Positions 34,456 through 45,874 are shown, numbered from the stretch's first letter. The stretch is DNA of 64,000 nucleotides from Alphaproteobacteria bacterium (GCA_947474565.1 CANJIS010000001.1:1-64000), one strand, 5' to 3'. Numbers and translations are program-made. Notes: a model not told the origin generated them from the letters alone.

Positions 34456-34689
34456 TTAAAACCAGCCAAAGGTGATGGCGGCGAAAAAAGCCAGCCACAG
34501 CACCGTGGCGATGGCGGTGGCGATCAGCATTTTCTTGCCCAGCATGGGCTTCAGCGGCGCGCCACTTTCGGGGTCGCGTTCCGAACCCAGTCCCACCGGC
34601 AACAGGCAAAACAGGCACAGGAACCACAGCACCGCATAGGCGCTGAACAGCACGACGTAATGGATGCCGTTGCTCATGGAAGCGTCCAT
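34456..34689 (-). CDS. DUF1467 family membrane protein
   Basis: A protein of 77 residues (or 73 from the ATG at 34677) with two membrane segments (about 8-30 and 54-76) separated by a polar loop with GSERDPESGAP. This is the usual layout of DUF1467, a short alphaproteobacterial protein of unknown function commonly found just downstream of mce. The start at 34689 is preferred because GGGG lies upstream; the later ATG has no ribosome site. Confidence 0.7.
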   Translation of the reverse strand: MDASMSNGIHYVVLFSAYAVLWFLCLFCLLPVGLGSERDPESGAPLKPMLGKKMLIATAIATVLWLAFFAAITFGWF

Positions 34690-34704
34690 CAGCACCCCCA
34701 CGTG

Positions 34705-34804
34705 TCATGGCCCACCGGAGTGTGGGCCATCCAGGTGAAACAAGCCAAAATATCGACAGATGTATCCGTGTCATCTGGATGGCCCGCATTTGCGGGCCAT
34801 GACA
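34705..34804. repeat. Second paired palindromic repeat
   Basis: Two hairpins in opposite orientation: 34705-34734 (TCATGGCCC ... GGGCCATCCAG) and 34775-34804 (CTGGATGGCCC ... GGGCCATGACA). They are mirror images of each other, about 40 bases apart, with the same layout as the doublet at 19207-19288 but different loop bases. They lie between mce and DUF1467 inside a transcribed run. Confidence 0.8.
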
Positions 34805-34831
34805 GCGAGGGGGTGATGGCCAGGGTGTCCA

Positions 34832-35230
34832 TCACGCCTGCTCCAGTTCGATCAGCACGCCGCCAAAGTCTTTCGGATGCAGGAACAGCACCGGCTTGCC
34901 ATGCGCCCCGAGTTTCACGTCGCCCAGAACGCGCGCGCCTTTGGCTTTCAGCGTGTCGCGGGCAAGGCCGATGTCCGCCACCTCGAAACAAAGATGATGC
35001 ACGCCACCTTCGGGGTTGCGCTTGAGGAAATTGGCGATGGGTGAATTTTCACCCAGCGGCGCCAGCAATTCCACCTTGCTGCCGGGTAATTCGACAAACA
35101 CGGTGGTGACGCCATGTTCGGGTTGGGCCTCGGGCTTGGAAACCTTCGCGCCCAGCGTGTCGCGATACAGCGCGCTGGCTTTTTCAAGATCAGGCGTGGC
35201 GATGGCAACGTGGTTGAGTTTGCCGATCAT
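34832..35230 (-). CDS. mce: Methylmalonyl-CoA epimerase
   Basis: A glyoxalase-fold enzyme of 132 residues that interconverts the 2R and 2S forms of methylmalonyl-CoA, on the route from propionyl-CoA to succinyl-CoA. Metal-site residues can be placed at His7 (LNHVAIATPDL), His79 (GGVHHLCFEV) and Glu128 (GVLIELEQ). It overlaps the rnj stop by four bases. No methylmalonyl-CoA mutase gene is in the window. Confidence 0.93.
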   Translation of the reverse strand: MIGKLNHVAIATPDLEKASALYRDTLGAKVSKPEAQPEHGVTTVFVELPGSKVELLAPLGENSPIANFLKRNPEGGVHHLCFEVADIGLARDTLKAKGARVLGDVKLGAHGKPVLFLHPKDFGGVLIELEQA

Positions 35231-36879
35231 GTTTCGACAACCGTTACCCGTGTGATGGGCTTTTTACCCCACGCGTCGTGCGCGGCGCGGCGGGCGGCGC
35301 GGCGAACGCTTTCTGCCAGCTCGTCCGGGTCGGCGCGCTTGGTGCGGCGAGTGACATCATCGACCGCCGTGCGAATGGCTTCGTGCACCGGCTTGGGAAT
35401 ACCTTCGAGCAGGATAGCGGGCTCAGCGCAGACACGGCCTTTGCTATCCACCACCAAAGTAATGGCGATCAGCCCGGCGAAGGCCATGGCGCGGCGGGCC
35501 TTCGTCAGCCCCTCGCCTTCGCCCACCAGCACCCGGCCATCCAGATGCACGCGGCCTGACGGCACTTCGTCGATCAATTCGGCGGGGCCGGGCGCAAGCC
35601 GGTAAAGCTGGCCGTTCTGCGGCACCAGCGCTTCGGGCACCTGCAGCGATTTGGCCAGCCGCGCATGTTCGGCCATGTGGCGCAGCTCGCCATGCACCGG
35701 CACGGCGATGCGCGGCCGCGTCCAGCGATACATCTGGGTCAGTTCATCGCGCGCCGGATGGCCGGAGACATGGACGAAATGATCCTGCTCGGTCAGCACT
35801 TCCACGCCCAGCGCCGACAATTCGTTATGCAGCGCGAAGATCGGCAATTCATTGCCGGGAATGATGCGGCTGGAAAAGACCACGGCATCGCCTTTGCCCA
35901 GATGGACATTGGGATGATTGCCGGACGCGATGCGGGCCAGCGCGGCGCGCGGCTCGCCCTGGCTGCCGGTGACGAGATACAGCACCTGACGCGCCGGAAG
36001 ATCGGCGGCATCGGCTTCATCCAGCAGCGGCGGAAAATCCTTGAGATAGCCCGTGTCCTTGGCCGCCTGCACCATCTTGTGCATCGAGCGGCCCACCAGC
36101 GCGATCTTGCGCTTACTCCGCCGCGCAGCCTCGCCGATGGATGACAACCGCGCCACATTGGAAGCAAACGCCGTCACCGCGATCCGGCCTTTCAAGGTGC
36201 CGATCAATTCAATCAGGCTGTCGCGCACTTTGACTTCCGAGCCGGAATGGCCGGCTTGCAGCGCATTGGTGGAATCGCAGACCAGCGCCAGCACGCCTTC
36301 ATCGCCAAGCTTTTCAATCGCGGCGGCATCGGTGACTTCGCCCAGCATCGGCTCGGGGTCGATCTTCCAGTCGCCGGTATGGGCGACCACGCCCAAGGGC
36401 GTGCGTATCGCCACCAGATTGGGCTCGGGAATGGAATGGGTGATGGAAATGAAATCCAGCTGGAAGGGACCCAGCGTCAGCGATCCGCCCAGCGGGACTT
36501 TTTTGACTTTCGCCCGCTCGCGCAGGCCCTGCTCTTCCAGCTTGCCTTCGATAAGGATGGCGGTGAAGGGCGTGGCATAGATGGGGCATTTCAGCATCGG
36601 CCATAAGAGGCCGATGGCGCCGATATGATCTTCATGCGCGTGGGTGGCGACGATGCCCAGCACATTGTCTGCCTGCTCCGCCAGGAAGCGGATATCGGGC
36701 ATGATCACATCCACGCCGGGGGTATCGGCCTCGCGCCCGAACAACACGCCGCAATCCAGGATGATCCATTTGCGGCGCGACGGCGGGCCGAAGCCATAGG
36801 CATTGAAATTCATGCCGATCTCGCCCGACCCGCCAAGGGGCAGGAAGACCAGTTCGTCGCGGGAATTGGGTTGCAGCAT
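35227..36879 (-). CDS. rnj: Ribonuclease J
   Basis: A metallo-beta-lactamase/beta-CASP ribonuclease, 550 residues, with 5'-to-3' exonuclease and endonuclease activity in RNA decay and rRNA maturation. The metal-binding motif THAHEDHIG is at 79-87; the N-terminal LPLGGSGEIGMNFN is typical of RNase J. The beta-CASP domain lies in the middle, and VHVSGHPARDEL contains a later histidine motif. The cluster coaX-rnj-mce after nuoN/birA is a standard alphaproteobacterial order. Its start overlaps the coaX stop by one base. Confidence 0.94.
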   Translation of the reverse strand: MLQPNSRDELVFLPLGGSGEIGMNFNAYGFGPPSRRKWIILDCGVLFGREADTPGVDVIMPDIRFLAEQADNVLGIVATHAHEDHIGAIGLLWPMLKCPIYATPFTAILIEGKLEEQGLRERAKVKKVPLGGSLTLGPFQLDFISITHSIPEPNLVAIRTPLGVVAHTGDWKIDPEPMLGEVTDAAAIEKLGDEGVLALVCDSTNALQAGHSGSEVKVRDSLIELIGTLKGRIAVTAFASNVARLSSIGEAARRSKRKIALVGRSMHKMVQAAKDTGYLKDFPPLLDEADAADLPARQVLYLVTGSQGEPRAALARIASGNHPNVHLGKGDAVVFSSRIIPGNELPIFALHNELSALGVEVLTEQDHFVHVSGHPARDELTQMYRWTRPRIAVPVHGELRHMAEHARLAKSLQVPEALVPQNGQLYRLAPGPAELIDEVPSGRVHLDGRVLVGEGEGLTKARRAMAFAGLIAITLVVDSKGRVCAEPAILLEGIPKPVHEAIRTAVDDVTRRTKRADPDELAESVRRAARRAAHDAWGKKPITRVTVVET

Positions 36880-37655
36880 TACTTCCCGGCTTGGGCGCGG
36901 GCATGGATCAACGCCAGCCCGCGAATGGTGAGGTCGGAATCCAGATGCTCAATCGCCGGGGTCTGCTTGTAGAACAGATTGGCCAGCCCGCCGGTTGCGA
37001 TCACTGTCATGGGCTTGCCGTACTCTTCCTTGATCTTGGCGACGATGGTTTCAATCAGGCCGATGTAACCCCAAAACAGGCCCGACTGCATGGCGGGAAC
37101 CGTGTCCTTGCCGATCACGGCCTGGGTGCGCTGAATGGCGACGCGCGGCAGCAGCGCGGCGGCCTGGTGCAGCGCCTCGGCCGACAGATTGGCGCCCGGC
37201 GCGATGACGCCGCCTTCATAATCACCGGCCTCGCTCACCACATCGAAGGTGGTGGCGGTGCCGAAATCCACCACGATCAGCGCGCCTTTGTAGCTGGCAT
37301 GCGCCGCGATGGCGTTGACCAGACGGTCGGCGCCCACGGCGCTGGGACGGTCAACGTTGATGGTCAGGCCCAGATCAAGGCTGGGGTCTTTGACCACCAG
37401 CGGCTCGGCCTTCAGATACTTGCGGCAGAACAGGCGCAAATCGAACAGGGCAGCGGGCACCACCGTTGCGATGATGGCGGCATCCAGATCGCCGAAGGAA
37501 AGACCTTCCAGCGCCAGCAGCGGCCCCAACATCACGGCATATTCATCGGCGGTGCGCGGCGTCTGGGTGGTCGCACGCCACTGGCCACGGATCGTATCGC
37601 CCTCACAGGCGGCGAAGGCGATATTCGTATTGCCAGCATCTATCGCCAAAAGCAT
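36879..37655 (-). CDS. coaX: Type III pantothenate kinase
   Basis: Phosphorylates pantothenate in the first step of coenzyme A synthesis. The 258-residue protein starts with the ATP-binding motif MLLAIDAGNTN (Asp6), and has the GADRLVNA segment and VVDFGTATTFD of the ASKHA fold. It shows no resemblance to type I CoaA. It lies nine bases after birA and one base into rnj. Confidence 0.94.
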   Translation of the reverse strand: MLLAIDAGNTNIAFAACEGDTIRGQWRATTQTPRTADEYAVMLGPLLALEGLSFGDLDAAIIATVVPAALFDLRLFCRKYLKAEPLVVKDPSLDLGLTINVDRPSAVGADRLVNAIAAHASYKGALIVVDFGTATTFDVVSEAGDYEGGVIAPGANLSAEALHQAAALLPRVAIQRTQAVIGKDTVPAMQSGLFWGYIGLIETIVAKIKEEYGKPMTVIATGGLANLFYKQTPAIEHLDSDLTIRGLALIHARAQAGK

Positions 37656-37664
37656 GGACGCATC

Positions 37665-38387
37665 CTACCCGAAAAATACTTCGCCCGCCGCGATGGTTCG
37701 GACGGTCTGACCCTGGTTTAGAAGCAGGGCTCCCTCCCCATCAATGCCTTCAAATACCCCCCGATGTTCCGTATCGGTGAGGCGCGCCCGGATGGGATGG
37801 CCCAGATGGGCGGCCCGGGCCAGCCAGGCATCGCGCAGGGGCGCAAAACCCTGGGCTGCCCAAGCCTCGTACCAGCGGCCGAAATGACCGGCGAGCACGG
37901 CAAGCGCCTCGTGGGGCTTCGGGGCTTTCACCCCCAGCACCGGCAGCGAGATGGGGGGGAATTCGGTGCCTTCGGGATGGCTTTTGAGATTGACGCCGAT
38001 GCCGATGGCGAGCCCTGCGCCAGATGTTTCCAGCAGAATGCCCGCCAGCTTGCGCCCTTCCGCCAAAACATCATTGGGCCATTTGACCGCGATGGCGGCA
38101 TGGGGCGCGTAATGCGCCGCCAGATCAGCCACCGCAATGGCGGCGGCGAAAGACAGTTGCGCCCATTCGGGGCGCGGACGTTCCGGCGTGATCAGCAGCG
38201 TGGTCATGAGATTGCCCTCACCGCCTTCCCAGGCGCGGCCACGGCGGCCACGGCCCGCGCTTTGGCGGTCCGCGCGCAGCCATAGTGGGCCGGTTTCGCC
38301 CGCCGCGGCACGGCGCAAGGCTTCGGCGTTGGTGGAATCTATCTCTGGAAATTCGGCAGTGCCGCCAAACTTCAGATTTAACGTCAA
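37665..38387 (-). CDS. birA: Biotin--[acetyl-CoA-carboxylase] ligase
   Basis: Attaches biotin to carboxylase carrier domains. The 240-residue protein has the adenylate-forming motif GRGRRGR at 45-51 and KWPNDVLAEGRKLAGILLE. The N-terminal DNA-binding domain of E. coli BirA is missing, so it is a ligase only and not a repressor of biotin genes, as usual in alphaproteobacteria. It overlaps the nuoN stop as ATGA. Confidence 0.93.
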   Translation of the reverse strand: MTLNLKFGGTAEFPEIDSTNAEALRRAAAGETGPLWLRADRQSAGRGRRGRAWEGGEGNLMTTLLITPERPRPEWAQLSFAAAIAVADLAAHYAPHAAIAVKWPNDVLAEGRKLAGILLETSGAGLAIGIGVNLKSHPEGTEFPPISLPVLGVKAPKPHEALAVLAGHFGRWYEAWAAQGFAPLRDAWLARAAHLGHPIRARLTDTEHRGVFEGIDGEGALLLNQGQTVRTIAAGEVFFG

Positions 38388-39817
38388 GGGAGCAAGGCCT
38401 TGGCGGCAGCGTCAGCGATGGTGATGACCGGCGAAGCCGTGAAGATGAACAGCAGCGCGAAGGCTCCAGACAGGATAATGATCAGTTCCGAGCCGATGCC
38501 GATTTCGCTGTCGAACGGTTCGGCCGGTTCGTCGAAATACATGACCTTGACCAGCTTGAGATAGTAAACCAGCCCCACCGTGCTCGCCAACACGCCCAGC
38601 ACCGCCGGCCAGATCAGGTTCGCCTGGATCGCGGCCAGGAAGATATAGAATTTGGCGAAGAAGCCGGCCAAAGGCGGAAGTCCTGCCAGCGACAGGAACA
38701 GCATCGAGAAGACCAGACCCAGCTTGGGGTTGGTGCGCGCCAGACCGGCAAGGTCGGAAATATTCTCAACCGGCTTGCCCTGACGCTTCATCGCCTGGAT
38801 GCAGGCAAAGACGCCGATATTGGTCATCACATAGATGGCCAGATAAATCAGGATACCGCGCGCACCCAGCGCGGTGCCCGCCGCCAGGCCCAGCAGCGCA
38901 TAACCCATATGGCCGATGGAGGAATACGCCATCAGGCGCTTGATGTTCTTCTGGCCCAGCGCCGCGAACGCGCCCAGCGCCATGGAAAGCACCGAAATGA
39001 AGATGATGATCTGCCGCCATTGTTCGATGGCGTGCGGGAACGGAATGACGATGGCGCGCAGGAACAGGCACAGCGCCGCGACCTTGGCAGCGGTGGCGAA
39101 ATAGGCTGTTACCGGCGTGGGCGCGCCTTCGTAAACGTCGGGCGTCCACATATGGAACGGCACCGCCGAAACCTTGAAGGCCAGGCCCGAGATCAGGAAC
39201 ACCAAGCCGAAAATCAGGCCGATGGAAACGCCACCATGGGCGATGACATCGCGCACGATGTAGAAATCCACCGAGCCGGTGAAGCCGTAGATCATGGAAA
39301 TGCCGTAGAGCAGCATGCCGGAGGACAGCGCGCCCAACACGAAATACTTCAGGCCCGCTTCGGTGGAGCGCAGATGGTCGCGGTTGAACGCGGCCAGCAC
39401 ATAGAGCGCCAGGCTTTGCAGCTCCAGCCCCATATAGAGCGCCAGGAAGCTGTTGGCCGACACCATCAGCATCATGCCCAAGGTGGCCAGCAGGATCAGC
39501 ACCGGCAGTTCGAAACGCGACTGCTTGGTGTTGGCGAAGAACTCTTCCGTCAGCAGCACCGACAGCGCCGCCGAGATCAAGATCAGCAGCTTGGCATAGC
39601 GGGCGAAATTGTCGGCCATGAAGGCGCCGCCGAACGCCGGCCCGCCGGTGCCCATCGCCACCGCCAGTTCGGCCAGAACCATCACGCCGATGGCGGCCCA
39701 GCTGATCGGGGTTGCCGTCTTCTCGCCGCCCGCCGCGCCGGCCAGCAGCAGCACCATGGCGCCGATCGCCATGATGATTTCGGGCAGAAGCACCGTGAGG
39801 CTGGTGGTGAAACTCAT
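38384..39817 (-). CDS. nuoN: NADH-quinone oxidoreductase subunit N
   Basis: One of three antiporter-like proton-pumping subunits of complex I (with NuoL and NuoM). The 477-residue protein has about 14 membrane helices. Family residues include [19 protein letters not shown] with the conserved Lys, and [12 protein letters not shown]. It overlaps nuoM and birA by four bases each. Confidence 0.95.
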   Translation of the reverse strand: MSFTTSLTVLLPEIIMAIGAMVLLLAGAAGGEKTATPISWAAIGVMVLAELAVAMGTGGPAFGGAFMADNFARYAKLLILISAALSVLLTEEFFANTKQSRFELPVLILLATLGMMLMVSANSFLALYMGLELQSLALYVLAAFNRDHLRSTEAGLKYFVLGALSSGMLLYGISMIYGFTGSVDFYIVRDVIAHGGVSIGLIFGLVFLISGLAFKVSAVPFHMWTPDVYEGAPTPVTAYFATAAKVAALCLFLRAIVIPFPHAIEQWRQIIIFISVLSMALGAFAALGQKNIKRLMAYSSIGHMGYALLGLAAGTALGARGILIYLAIYVMTNIGVFACIQAMKRQGKPVENISDLAGLARTNPKLGLVFSMLFLSLAGLPPLAGFFAKFYIFLAAIQANLIWPAVLGVLASTVGLVYYLKLVKVMYFDEPAEPFDSEIGIGSELIIILSGAFALLFIFTASPVITIADAAAKALLP

Positions 39818-41355
39818 GGCATGCCCGCCTTCATGATAATGATGCGGCCCTCTTCGGTGCCGGCCAGGCGGGCTCGGACATGTTCCATCGCCACGGCTTT
39901 CTGATTGTCCTGCACCAGCTTGGCGACGGCGGGGCTGGTCACGTTGGTGACCACATTGGGATAGACGCCCAGCGCGATGGTGATGATGACCAGCGGCGCC
40001 AGAATGGCGATTTCGCGGGCGGTCAGGTCTTCAATCGTCTGCAGCGCCGGCTTGACTAGTTCGCCGAAGATGATGCGGCGATACAGGAACAGAGCATAGG
40101 CCGCCGACAGAATGACGCCGGTGGCGGCGAAGATGGCGATCCAGCTGTTATGGACAAAGGCGCCCAGCATGGTGAGGAATTCACCGACAAAGCCGCTGGT
40201 GCCCGGCAGGCCGACATTGGCCAGCGTGAAGACCAGGAAACAGCCGGCATACATCGGCATGCGGTTCACCAGGCCGCCATACGCGGCGATCTCGCGGGTA
40301 TGCATGCGGTCATAGATCACGCCGACGCAAAGGAAGAGCGCGCCCGAAACCACGCCATGGCTCAGCATCTGGAAGATGCCGCCTTCAACACCCTGATGGG
40401 TGATGGTGAAGATACCCATGGTGACAAAGCCCATATGGGCGACGGAGGAATACGCGATCAGCTTTTTCATATCCTCCTGCGCCAGGGCGACCAGCGAGGT
40501 GTAGATGATCGCCACAATGCTCATCACGAACACCAGCGGCGCGAACATCTCGGTGGCGTGCGGGAACATGGGCACCGAGAAGCGCAGGAAGCCGTAACCG
40601 CCCATCTTCAACAGAATGCCGGCCAGGATCACCGAACCGGCGGTGGGGGCTTCGACGTGCGCATCGGGCAGCCAGGTATGAACCGGCCACATCGGCATCT
40701 TCACCGCGAAGCTGGCGAAGAAGGCCAGCCATAGCCATACCTGCATGCCCGGCGGGAAATGCGGATTGGCCAGAATGGCGGCGATGTCGGTGGTGCCGGT
40801 GTACCAATACATGCTCATGATCGCGAGCAGCATCAGCACCGAGCCGATGAAGGTGTAGAGGAAGAATTTGAAGCTGGCATAGATGCGCCGCTTGCCGCCC
40901 CAGATGCCAATGATCAGGAACATCGGGATCAGGCCGGCTTCGAACAGCACATAGAAGAGAACCAGATCGAGCGAGCAGAACACCCCGATCATCATGGTCT
41001 CCAGCACCAAGAAGGCGATCATGTATTCGGCAACGCGCTCTTCAATGCTTTCCCAGCTGGCGGCGATGCAGAAGGGCATCAGGCCGGCGGTGAGCACCAC
41101 GAACAGCATGGAAATGCCGTCCACGCCCATATGGTAGGAGATGCCGCCCCCCAGCCAGTTCATCTTTTCCACCAGCTGGAAGCCGGGGTTGGCATTGTCG
41201 AACGACGCCCACACCGCCAGCGATACCACGAAGGTGACGATGGTGGTGATCAGCGCGATCCAGCGCGCGTTTTGCGCAGCTGGCATCAGCAGGATAGCCG
41301 CCGCGCCCAGCAGCGGCAGGAAAGTGACGAGAGAAAGCAGCGGCAGCGAACTCAT
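39814..41355 (-). CDS. nuoM: NADH-quinone oxidoreductase subunit M
   Basis: Antiporter-like subunit of complex I, 513 residues, about 14 membrane helices. The conserved Glu of helix 5 lies in [17 protein letters not shown], and the lysine helix in [33 protein letters not shown] is also typical. The chosen start overlaps the nuoL stop as ATGA. Confidence 0.95.
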   Translation of the reverse strand: MSSLPLLSLVTFLPLLGAAAILLMPAAQNARWIALITTIVTFVVSLAVWASFDNANPGFQLVEKMNWLGGGISYHMGVDGISMLFVVLTAGLMPFCIAASWESIEERVAEYMIAFLVLETMMIGVFCSLDLVLFYVLFEAGLIPMFLIIGIWGGKRRIYASFKFFLYTFIGSVLMLLAIMSMYWYTGTTDIAAILANPHFPPGMQVWLWLAFFASFAVKMPMWPVHTWLPDAHVEAPTAGSVILAGILLKMGGYGFLRFSVPMFPHATEMFAPLVFVMSIVAIIYTSLVALAQEDMKKLIAYSSVAHMGFVTMGIFTITHQGVEGGIFQMLSHGVVSGALFLCVGVIYDRMHTREIAAYGGLVNRMPMYAGCFLVFTLANVGLPGTSGFVGEFLTMLGAFVHNSWIAIFAATGVILSAAYALFLYRRIIFGELVKPALQTIEDLTAREIAILAPLVIITIALGVYPNVVTNVTSPAVAKLVQDNQKAVAMEHVRARLAGTEEGRIIIMKAGMP

Positions 41356-43376
41356 GGCGTGCCCCCCATCGCCAGGAACCATGTGGCGAGCGCAACCACG
41401 CCCAGCAGCATCGCCAGGGCATAATGATAGAGATAACCCGATTGCAGTTTGACCGCGCCGCGCGCCGCATCCAGCACCCGCGCCGAAATGCCGTCCGGAC
41501 CCATGCCGTCGATCACCATGCCGTCACCCTTCTTCCACAGGAAGCGGCCGATGAAGAAAGCGGGTTTGACGAAAAGGAAATCGTACAGCTCGTCGAAGTA
41601 CCACTTGTTGAACAGGAACAGGTACAGCATGCCTTTGCGGTCGGCGAACTTCTTGGGCAGCGACGGATGCAGGATGTAATAGTAGAAGGCGATGGCGAAA
41701 CCGATGATGGTGACGACCAGCGGCGCCAGCTCGACCCAGACCGGCAACTCGCCCTCCTCGCCACCGGCGACGAACAGCGAAGCCTTCCAGAATTCATGCG
41801 CGCCTTCGCCGATGAAGAAGTGCGTAAAGGCGATACCTGCGAACACCGCGCCGAATGCCAGGACGCCCAGCGGCACCAGCATCACCAGCGGCGATTCATG
41901 GACCTCTTCCAGCTTGGGGGCGTGATGGCCGTGGTCGTCGTCAGCCGCCGGTTCATCGTGCGCGTCATCATGATGCGCGTGGGCGGCATGATGATGGTCG
42001 TGATCCAGACCGCGATAGCGGCCATGGAAGGTCATCAGGAACTGACGCCAGGAATAGAAGCTGGTCATGCCCGCCGACACGATCAGCAGCGTGAAAGCAT
42101 AGGAGCCGATGCCGGTATGGGCGGCGTAGGTGGCGTTGATGATGGCGTCTTTGGAATAGAAGCCCGCCAGGCCGATGCCCAGATAGGGAATGCCCACGCC
42201 GGTCAGCGCCAGATTGCCGATCAGCATCATCGCCCAGGTGAAGGGAATGGCCTTGGCGAGGCCGCCCATCTTCCGCATGTCCTGCTCGTGATGCATGGAA
42301 TGGATCACCGCGCCCGCGCTTAAGAACAGCAGCGCCTTGAAGAAGGCATGGGTGAAGAGATGGAACATGGCGGCGTCATAGGCGGCGACGCCCGCGCCGG
42401 CGAACATGTAGCCAAGCTGCGAGCAGGTCGAATAGGCGATGACGCGCTTGATGTCGTTCTGGAACAGACCGACCGAGGCGGCGAAGAAGGCCGTGGTGGC
42501 GCCGATGATGGTGACGAAATCGGTGGCGACCGGGGCCAGATGGAACATGGGCGAGCAGCGGCAGCACAGGAACACGCCTGCCGTCACCATGGTGGCGGCA
42601 TGGATCAGGGCCGAGACAGGCGTCGGGCCTTCCATCGCGTCCGGCAACCAGGTGTGCAGGCCAAGCTGCGCCGACTTTCCCATCGCGCCCACGAACAGCA
42701 GCAGGCAGAGGCAGGTGAGAATATCGACGCTATGACCGGCGAAGATGAAGCTCTTGCCGACAAAGCTGGGGGCAGCGGCGAACACGACGTCAAAATCCAG
42801 CGTGCCGAAGACATACCAGACGCCGAAAATCCCTAAGGCAAAGCCGAAGTCACCGACGCGGTTGACGACAAAGGCCTTGATGGCGGCGGCATTGGCGGAC
42901 GGCTTTTTGTACCAGAAGCCGATCAGAAGATAAGACGCCAGACCCACGCCTTCCCAGCCGAAGAAAAGCTGGAGGAAGTTGTTCGCCGTCACCAGCATCA
43001 GCATGGCGAAGGTGAACAGCGACAGATACGAGAAGAACCGCTGGCGGTGCGGGTCTTCATGCATGTAGCCGATGGAATACAGGTGAACCAGCGACGACAC
43101 GCCGGTCACCACCACCAGCATCACGGCGGTGATGGTGTCGATCCGCACCGTCCAGTCGGCGACGAAGCTGCCGGAATGAATCCAGGCCAGGATGGGGATG
43201 ATGTATTTATGGCCTTCAATCGCCACGTCAAAGAAAGCCACAACCGACAGGGCGAGCGACGTGAACAGCGCCACCGTCGTGATGAGCTCGGACAGGCGCG
43301 CGCCGATAATGCGGCCGAACAGCCCGGCGATGGCCGAAGCTATGATGGGGAGGAAAACGATGGCGGCGTACAGCAT
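41352..43376 (-). CDS. nuoL: NADH-quinone oxidoreductase subunit L
   Basis: The distal antiporter-like subunit of complex I, with the long lateral helix at the C-terminus; 674 residues. Motifs include [38 protein letters not shown] and [16 protein letters not shown] His/Asp-rich stretch ([17 protein letters not shown]) sits in the loop before the C-terminal helices. The ATG at 43376 is preferred to an in-frame TTG at 43385, because AAGGG is correctly spaced for it and family members begin near [10 protein letters not shown]. Confidence 0.95.
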   Translation of the reverse strand: MLYAAIVFLPIIASAIAGLFGRIIGARLSELITTVALFTSLALSVVAFFDVAIEGHKYIIPILAWIHSGSFVADWTVRIDTITAVMLVVVTGVSSLVHLYSIGYMHEDPHRQRFFSYLSLFTFAMLMLVTANNFLQLFFGWEGVGLASYLLIGFWYKKPSANAAAIKAFVVNRVGDFGFALGIFGVWYVFGTLDFDVVFAAAPSFVGKSFIFAGHSVDILTCLCLLLFVGAMGKSAQLGLHTWLPDAMEGPTPVSALIHAATMVTAGVFLCCRCSPMFHLAPVATDFVTIIGATTAFFAASVGLFQNDIKRVIAYSTCSQLGYMFAGAGVAAYDAAMFHLFTHAFFKALLFLSAGAVIHSMHHEQDMRKMGGLAKAIPFTWAMMLIGNLALTGVGIPYLGIGLAGFYSKDAIINATYAAHTGIGSYAFTLLIVSAGMTSFYSWRQFLMTFHGRYRGLDHDHHHAAHAHHDDAHDEPAADDDHGHHAPKLEEVHESPLVMLVPLGVLAFGAVFAGIAFTHFFIGEGAHEFWKASLFVAGGEEGELPVWVELAPLVVTIIGFAIAFYYYILHPSLPKKFADRKGMLYLFLFNKWYFDELYDFLFVKPAFFIGRFLWKKGDGMVIDGMGPDGISARVLDAARGAVKLQSGYLYHYALAMLLGVVALATWFLAMGGTP

Positions 43377-43381
43377 GATGC

Positions 43382-43693
43382 TCAACCCTTCATCATGTTG
43401 ACGTCCTCAACCGCGATGGTGCCGCGGTTGCGGAAATAGATCACCAGAATGGCCAGCCCGATGGCGGCCTCGGCGGCGGCGACCGTCAGAATAAAGAGCG
43501 CGAAGACCTGGCCCACCAGATCGCCCAGATAGGCCGAGAAGGCGACGAAGTTGATGTTCACCGCCAGCAGGATCAATTCCACCGACATCAGGATGACGAT
43601 GATGTTCTTGCGGTTGAGGAAAATGCCGACCACGCCGATGGTGAAAAGGATCGCGGCCACGGCCAGGTAATTGGAAAGCCCGATGGTCAACAT
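43382..43693 (-). CDS. nuoK: NADH-quinone oxidoreductase subunit K
   Basis: Small membrane subunit of complex I, 103 residues with three helices. The two functionally important glutamates can be seen in [17 protein letters not shown] and [13 protein letters not shown]. The start shares a base with the nuoJ stop (TGATG); a GTG one codon upstream is also possible. Confidence 0.95.
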   Translation of the reverse strand: MLTIGLSNYLAVAAILFTIGVVGIFLNRKNIIVILMSVELILLAVNINFVAFSAYLGDLVGQVFALFILTVAAAEAAIGLAILVIYFRNRGTIAVEDVNMMKG

Positions 43694-44301
43694 CACGCGC
43701 CCTCCCCTGGCTTGATGTCATGCATATCGACCGCCATGGCGGCGGTGCGCGCGTTCTGCACCGAAATCACCTGGCGGCGCACGCCCGGGCGCGCGCGCAG
43801 GGTAAGCACAATCGCGCCGATCATCGCCACCAGCAGCACCAGACCTGCGATCTGGAAGTAATAAACGTAATCGGTATAGAGGATGCGCCCTAGCGCCTCG
43901 GTATTGGTGATGCCTTGCGGCGTGGCGTTGGCGACGGCGCCCGAGGCCAGCGGCTTGATCACCCACACGCTGCCCGCCATCAACAGTTCGGCCACCAGGA
44001 TCAAACCGATGAGGCCGCCGAACGGCAGATATTGCAGCGAGCCGCGTTTCAGCTCGGCAAAATCCACATCCAGCATCATCACCACGAACAGGAACAGCAC
44101 GGCGACGGCGCCGACATAGACCACCACCAGCAGCATGGCGATGAACTCGGCCCCCAGCAGCACCAGCAGACCCGCAGCATTGAAGAAGGCCAGGATCAGG
44201 AACAGCACCGAATGCACGGGGTTGCGCGCGGCCACCACCATCACCGCCGAAGCGATGAGGACTGCCGAGAACAGATAGAAGGCTAGTGCCTGCAACAACA
44301 T
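43693..44301 (-). CDS. nuoJ: NADH-quinone oxidoreductase subunit J
   Basis: Membrane subunit of complex I, 202 residues with five helices; the third carries the pi-bulge region [26 protein letters not shown]. That segment includes the family pattern [12 protein letters not shown]. The start at 44301 ([15 protein letters not shown]) is 16 bases after nuoI. The open frame extends further upstream but without family sequence. Confidence 0.94.
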   Translation of the reverse strand: MLLQALAFYLFSAVLIASAVMVVAARNPVHSVLFLILAFFNAAGLLVLLGAEFIAMLLVVVYVGAVAVLFLFVVMMLDVDFAELKRGSLQYLPFGGLIGLILVAELLMAGSVWVIKPLASGAVANATPQGITNTEALGRILYTDYVYYFQIAGLVLLVAMIGAIVLTLRARPGVRRQVISVQNARTAAMAVDMHDIKPGEGA

Positions 44302-44317
44302 CTGTGTCTTTCTGCGA

Positions 44318-44806
44318 TTACCGGTACGGGGCGTCCATTTCCAGATTGCGGGCGATTTCCCGCTCCCAGCGGTCGCCATTCGCCAGCAATTTGGACTTGT
44401 CGTAATAAAGTTCTTCGCGTGTTTCGGTCGCGAATTCGAAGTTCGGGCCTTCGACGATGGCGTCCACCGGGCAGGCTTCCTGACAGAAGCCGCAATAGAT
44501 GCACTTCACCATGTCGATGTCGTAGCGGGTGGTGCGCCGCGAACCGTCGTCACGCGGTTCGGCTTCAATCGTGATGGCCTGGGCCGGGCAGATCGCTTCG
44601 CACAGCTTGCAGGCGATGCAGCGTTCTTCGCCATTGGGATAGCGGCGCAGCGCATGCTCGCCGCGGAAGCGGGGCGACAGGGGGCCCTTCTCGAACGGAT
44701 AGTTCAGCGTCGCCTTGGGCGAAAAGAAATAGCGCATCGAGAGCATGAAGCTCTGAATGAATTCCCAGAAGAAAATCTGGCGCGCGGTGCGGTCCAGGCT
44801 GGCCAT
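44318..44806 (-). CDS. nuoI: NADH-quinone oxidoreductase subunit I
   Basis: Peripheral-arm ferredoxin-like subunit that carries iron-sulfur clusters N6a and N6b. The 162-residue protein has two 4Fe-4S motifs: Cys63, 66, 69, 73 ([12 protein letters not shown]) and Cys102, 105, 108, 112 ([12 protein letters not shown]). An amphipathic N-terminal helix docks it to the membrane arm. It lies ten bases after nuoH. Confidence 0.96.
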   Translation of the reverse strand: MASLDRTARQIFFWEFIQSFMLSMRYFFSPKATLNYPFEKGPLSPRFRGEHALRRYPNGEERCIACKLCEAICPAQAITIEAEPRDDGSRRTTRYDIDMVKCIYCGFCQEACPVDAIVEGPNFEFATETREELYYDKSKLLANGDRWEREIARNLEMDAPYR

Positions 44807-44816
44807 ATCGGTACCC

Positions 44817-45872
44817 TTAGGCGTGATGGTGGAAGACGAGCACCCAGGCTGCCGTCAAAACCACCCAGAGAAGCGAAGTCGGAAGAAACACTTTCCAGCC
44901 CAGACGCATGAGCTGGTCATAGCGGTAGCGCGGCACCATGGCCTTCACCATCGCCATCATGAAGAACAGGAAGGCGAGTTTTCCCAGGAACCAGAAGATG
45001 CCCAGCGCCGGAATGTTCAGCGGCCAGATATTGATCGGTGACAGCCAGCCGCCCAGGAACAACAGGCTCATCAACCCGCAGAGCATCATGACGTTCATGT
45101 ACTCGGCCAGGAAGAACAGCAGGAACGGGCCGGAGGAATATTCCACGAAGAAGCCCGCCACCAGTTCGGATTCTGCTTCCAGAAGGTCGAAGGGCGGGCG
45201 CTGGGTCTCGGCCAGGGACGAGACAAAGAAGATCACCAGCATGGGGAACAGGAACGAGAAGAAGTGCCAGTGGGTGAAGGCCAGGATATCGCCGGTGGAC
45301 TGGGAATTGACGATCTGGGTCAGGTTCAGAGAGCCCGCGAACAACAGCACCGTGATCATCACAAAGCCGATAGAGACTTCGTAGGACACCATCTGCGCCG
45401 CGCCGCGCAGCGCCGACAGGAAGGCGTATTTGGAATTGGAAGCCCAGCCCGCCATCACCACGCCATAGACGCTGAGTGACGAGACGGCAAAGAGATACAG
45501 GATGCCGACATTGAGGTCTGAGATCACCCAGCCCTGATTGAAGGGGATCACCGCCCAGGCGATGAAGGCCAGGATGGCGCTGACCATCGGCGCGATGAAG
45601 AACAGCACCTTGTTGGCGCCGGCCGGAATGATGACTTCCTTCAGCAGGAACTTCACCGCGTCGGCGATGGTTTGCAGCAGGCCGAAGGGACCGACCACGT
45701 TGGGGCCACGGCGCAGCTGCACCGCCGCCCAGATTTTGCGGTCGGCAAGAATGACGGCGGCAACGCCCAGCATCAGCACCAGACAGATGACGGCAATGAA
45801 TACCGCATAGCTGAGGAACCAGGCCCAGCCGAAGGGCAATCCCAGACTTTGCAGGAAGGGGACCAGCGCCAT
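44817..45872 (-). CDS. nuoH: NADH-quinone oxidoreductase subunit H
   Basis: Membrane subunit at the quinone site, 351 residues, eight or nine helices. Characteristic segments are [45 protein letters not shown] (split here for reading: [16 protein letters not shown]) and [17 protein letters not shown] near the end. It ends two bases before... nuoG is two bases upstream on the same strand. Confidence 0.95.
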   Translation of the reverse strand: MALVPFLQSLGLPFGWAWFLSYAVFIAVICLVLMLGVAAVILADRKIWAAVQLRRGPNVVGPFGLLQTIADAVKFLLKEVIIPAGANKVLFFIAPMVSAILAFIAWAVIPFNQGWVISDLNVGILYLFAVSSLSVYGVVMAGWASNSKYAFLSALRGAAQMVSYEVSIGFVMITVLLFAGSLNLTQIVNSQSTGDILAFTHWHFFSFLFPMLVIFFVSSLAETQRPPFDLLEAESELVAGFFVEYSSGPFLLFFLAEYMNVMMLCGLMSLLFLGGWLSPINIWPLNIPALGIFWFLGKLAFLFFMMAMVKAMVPRYRYDQLMRLGWKVFLPTSLLWVVLTAAWVLVFHHHA

Positions 45873-45874
45873 CG

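Noticed and set aside
41940-42000. Tandem His/Asp-rich codons in nuoL as a metal-binding insertion
   Set aside because: It is a loop in NuoL where low-complexity His-rich stretches are common; no evidence for function.
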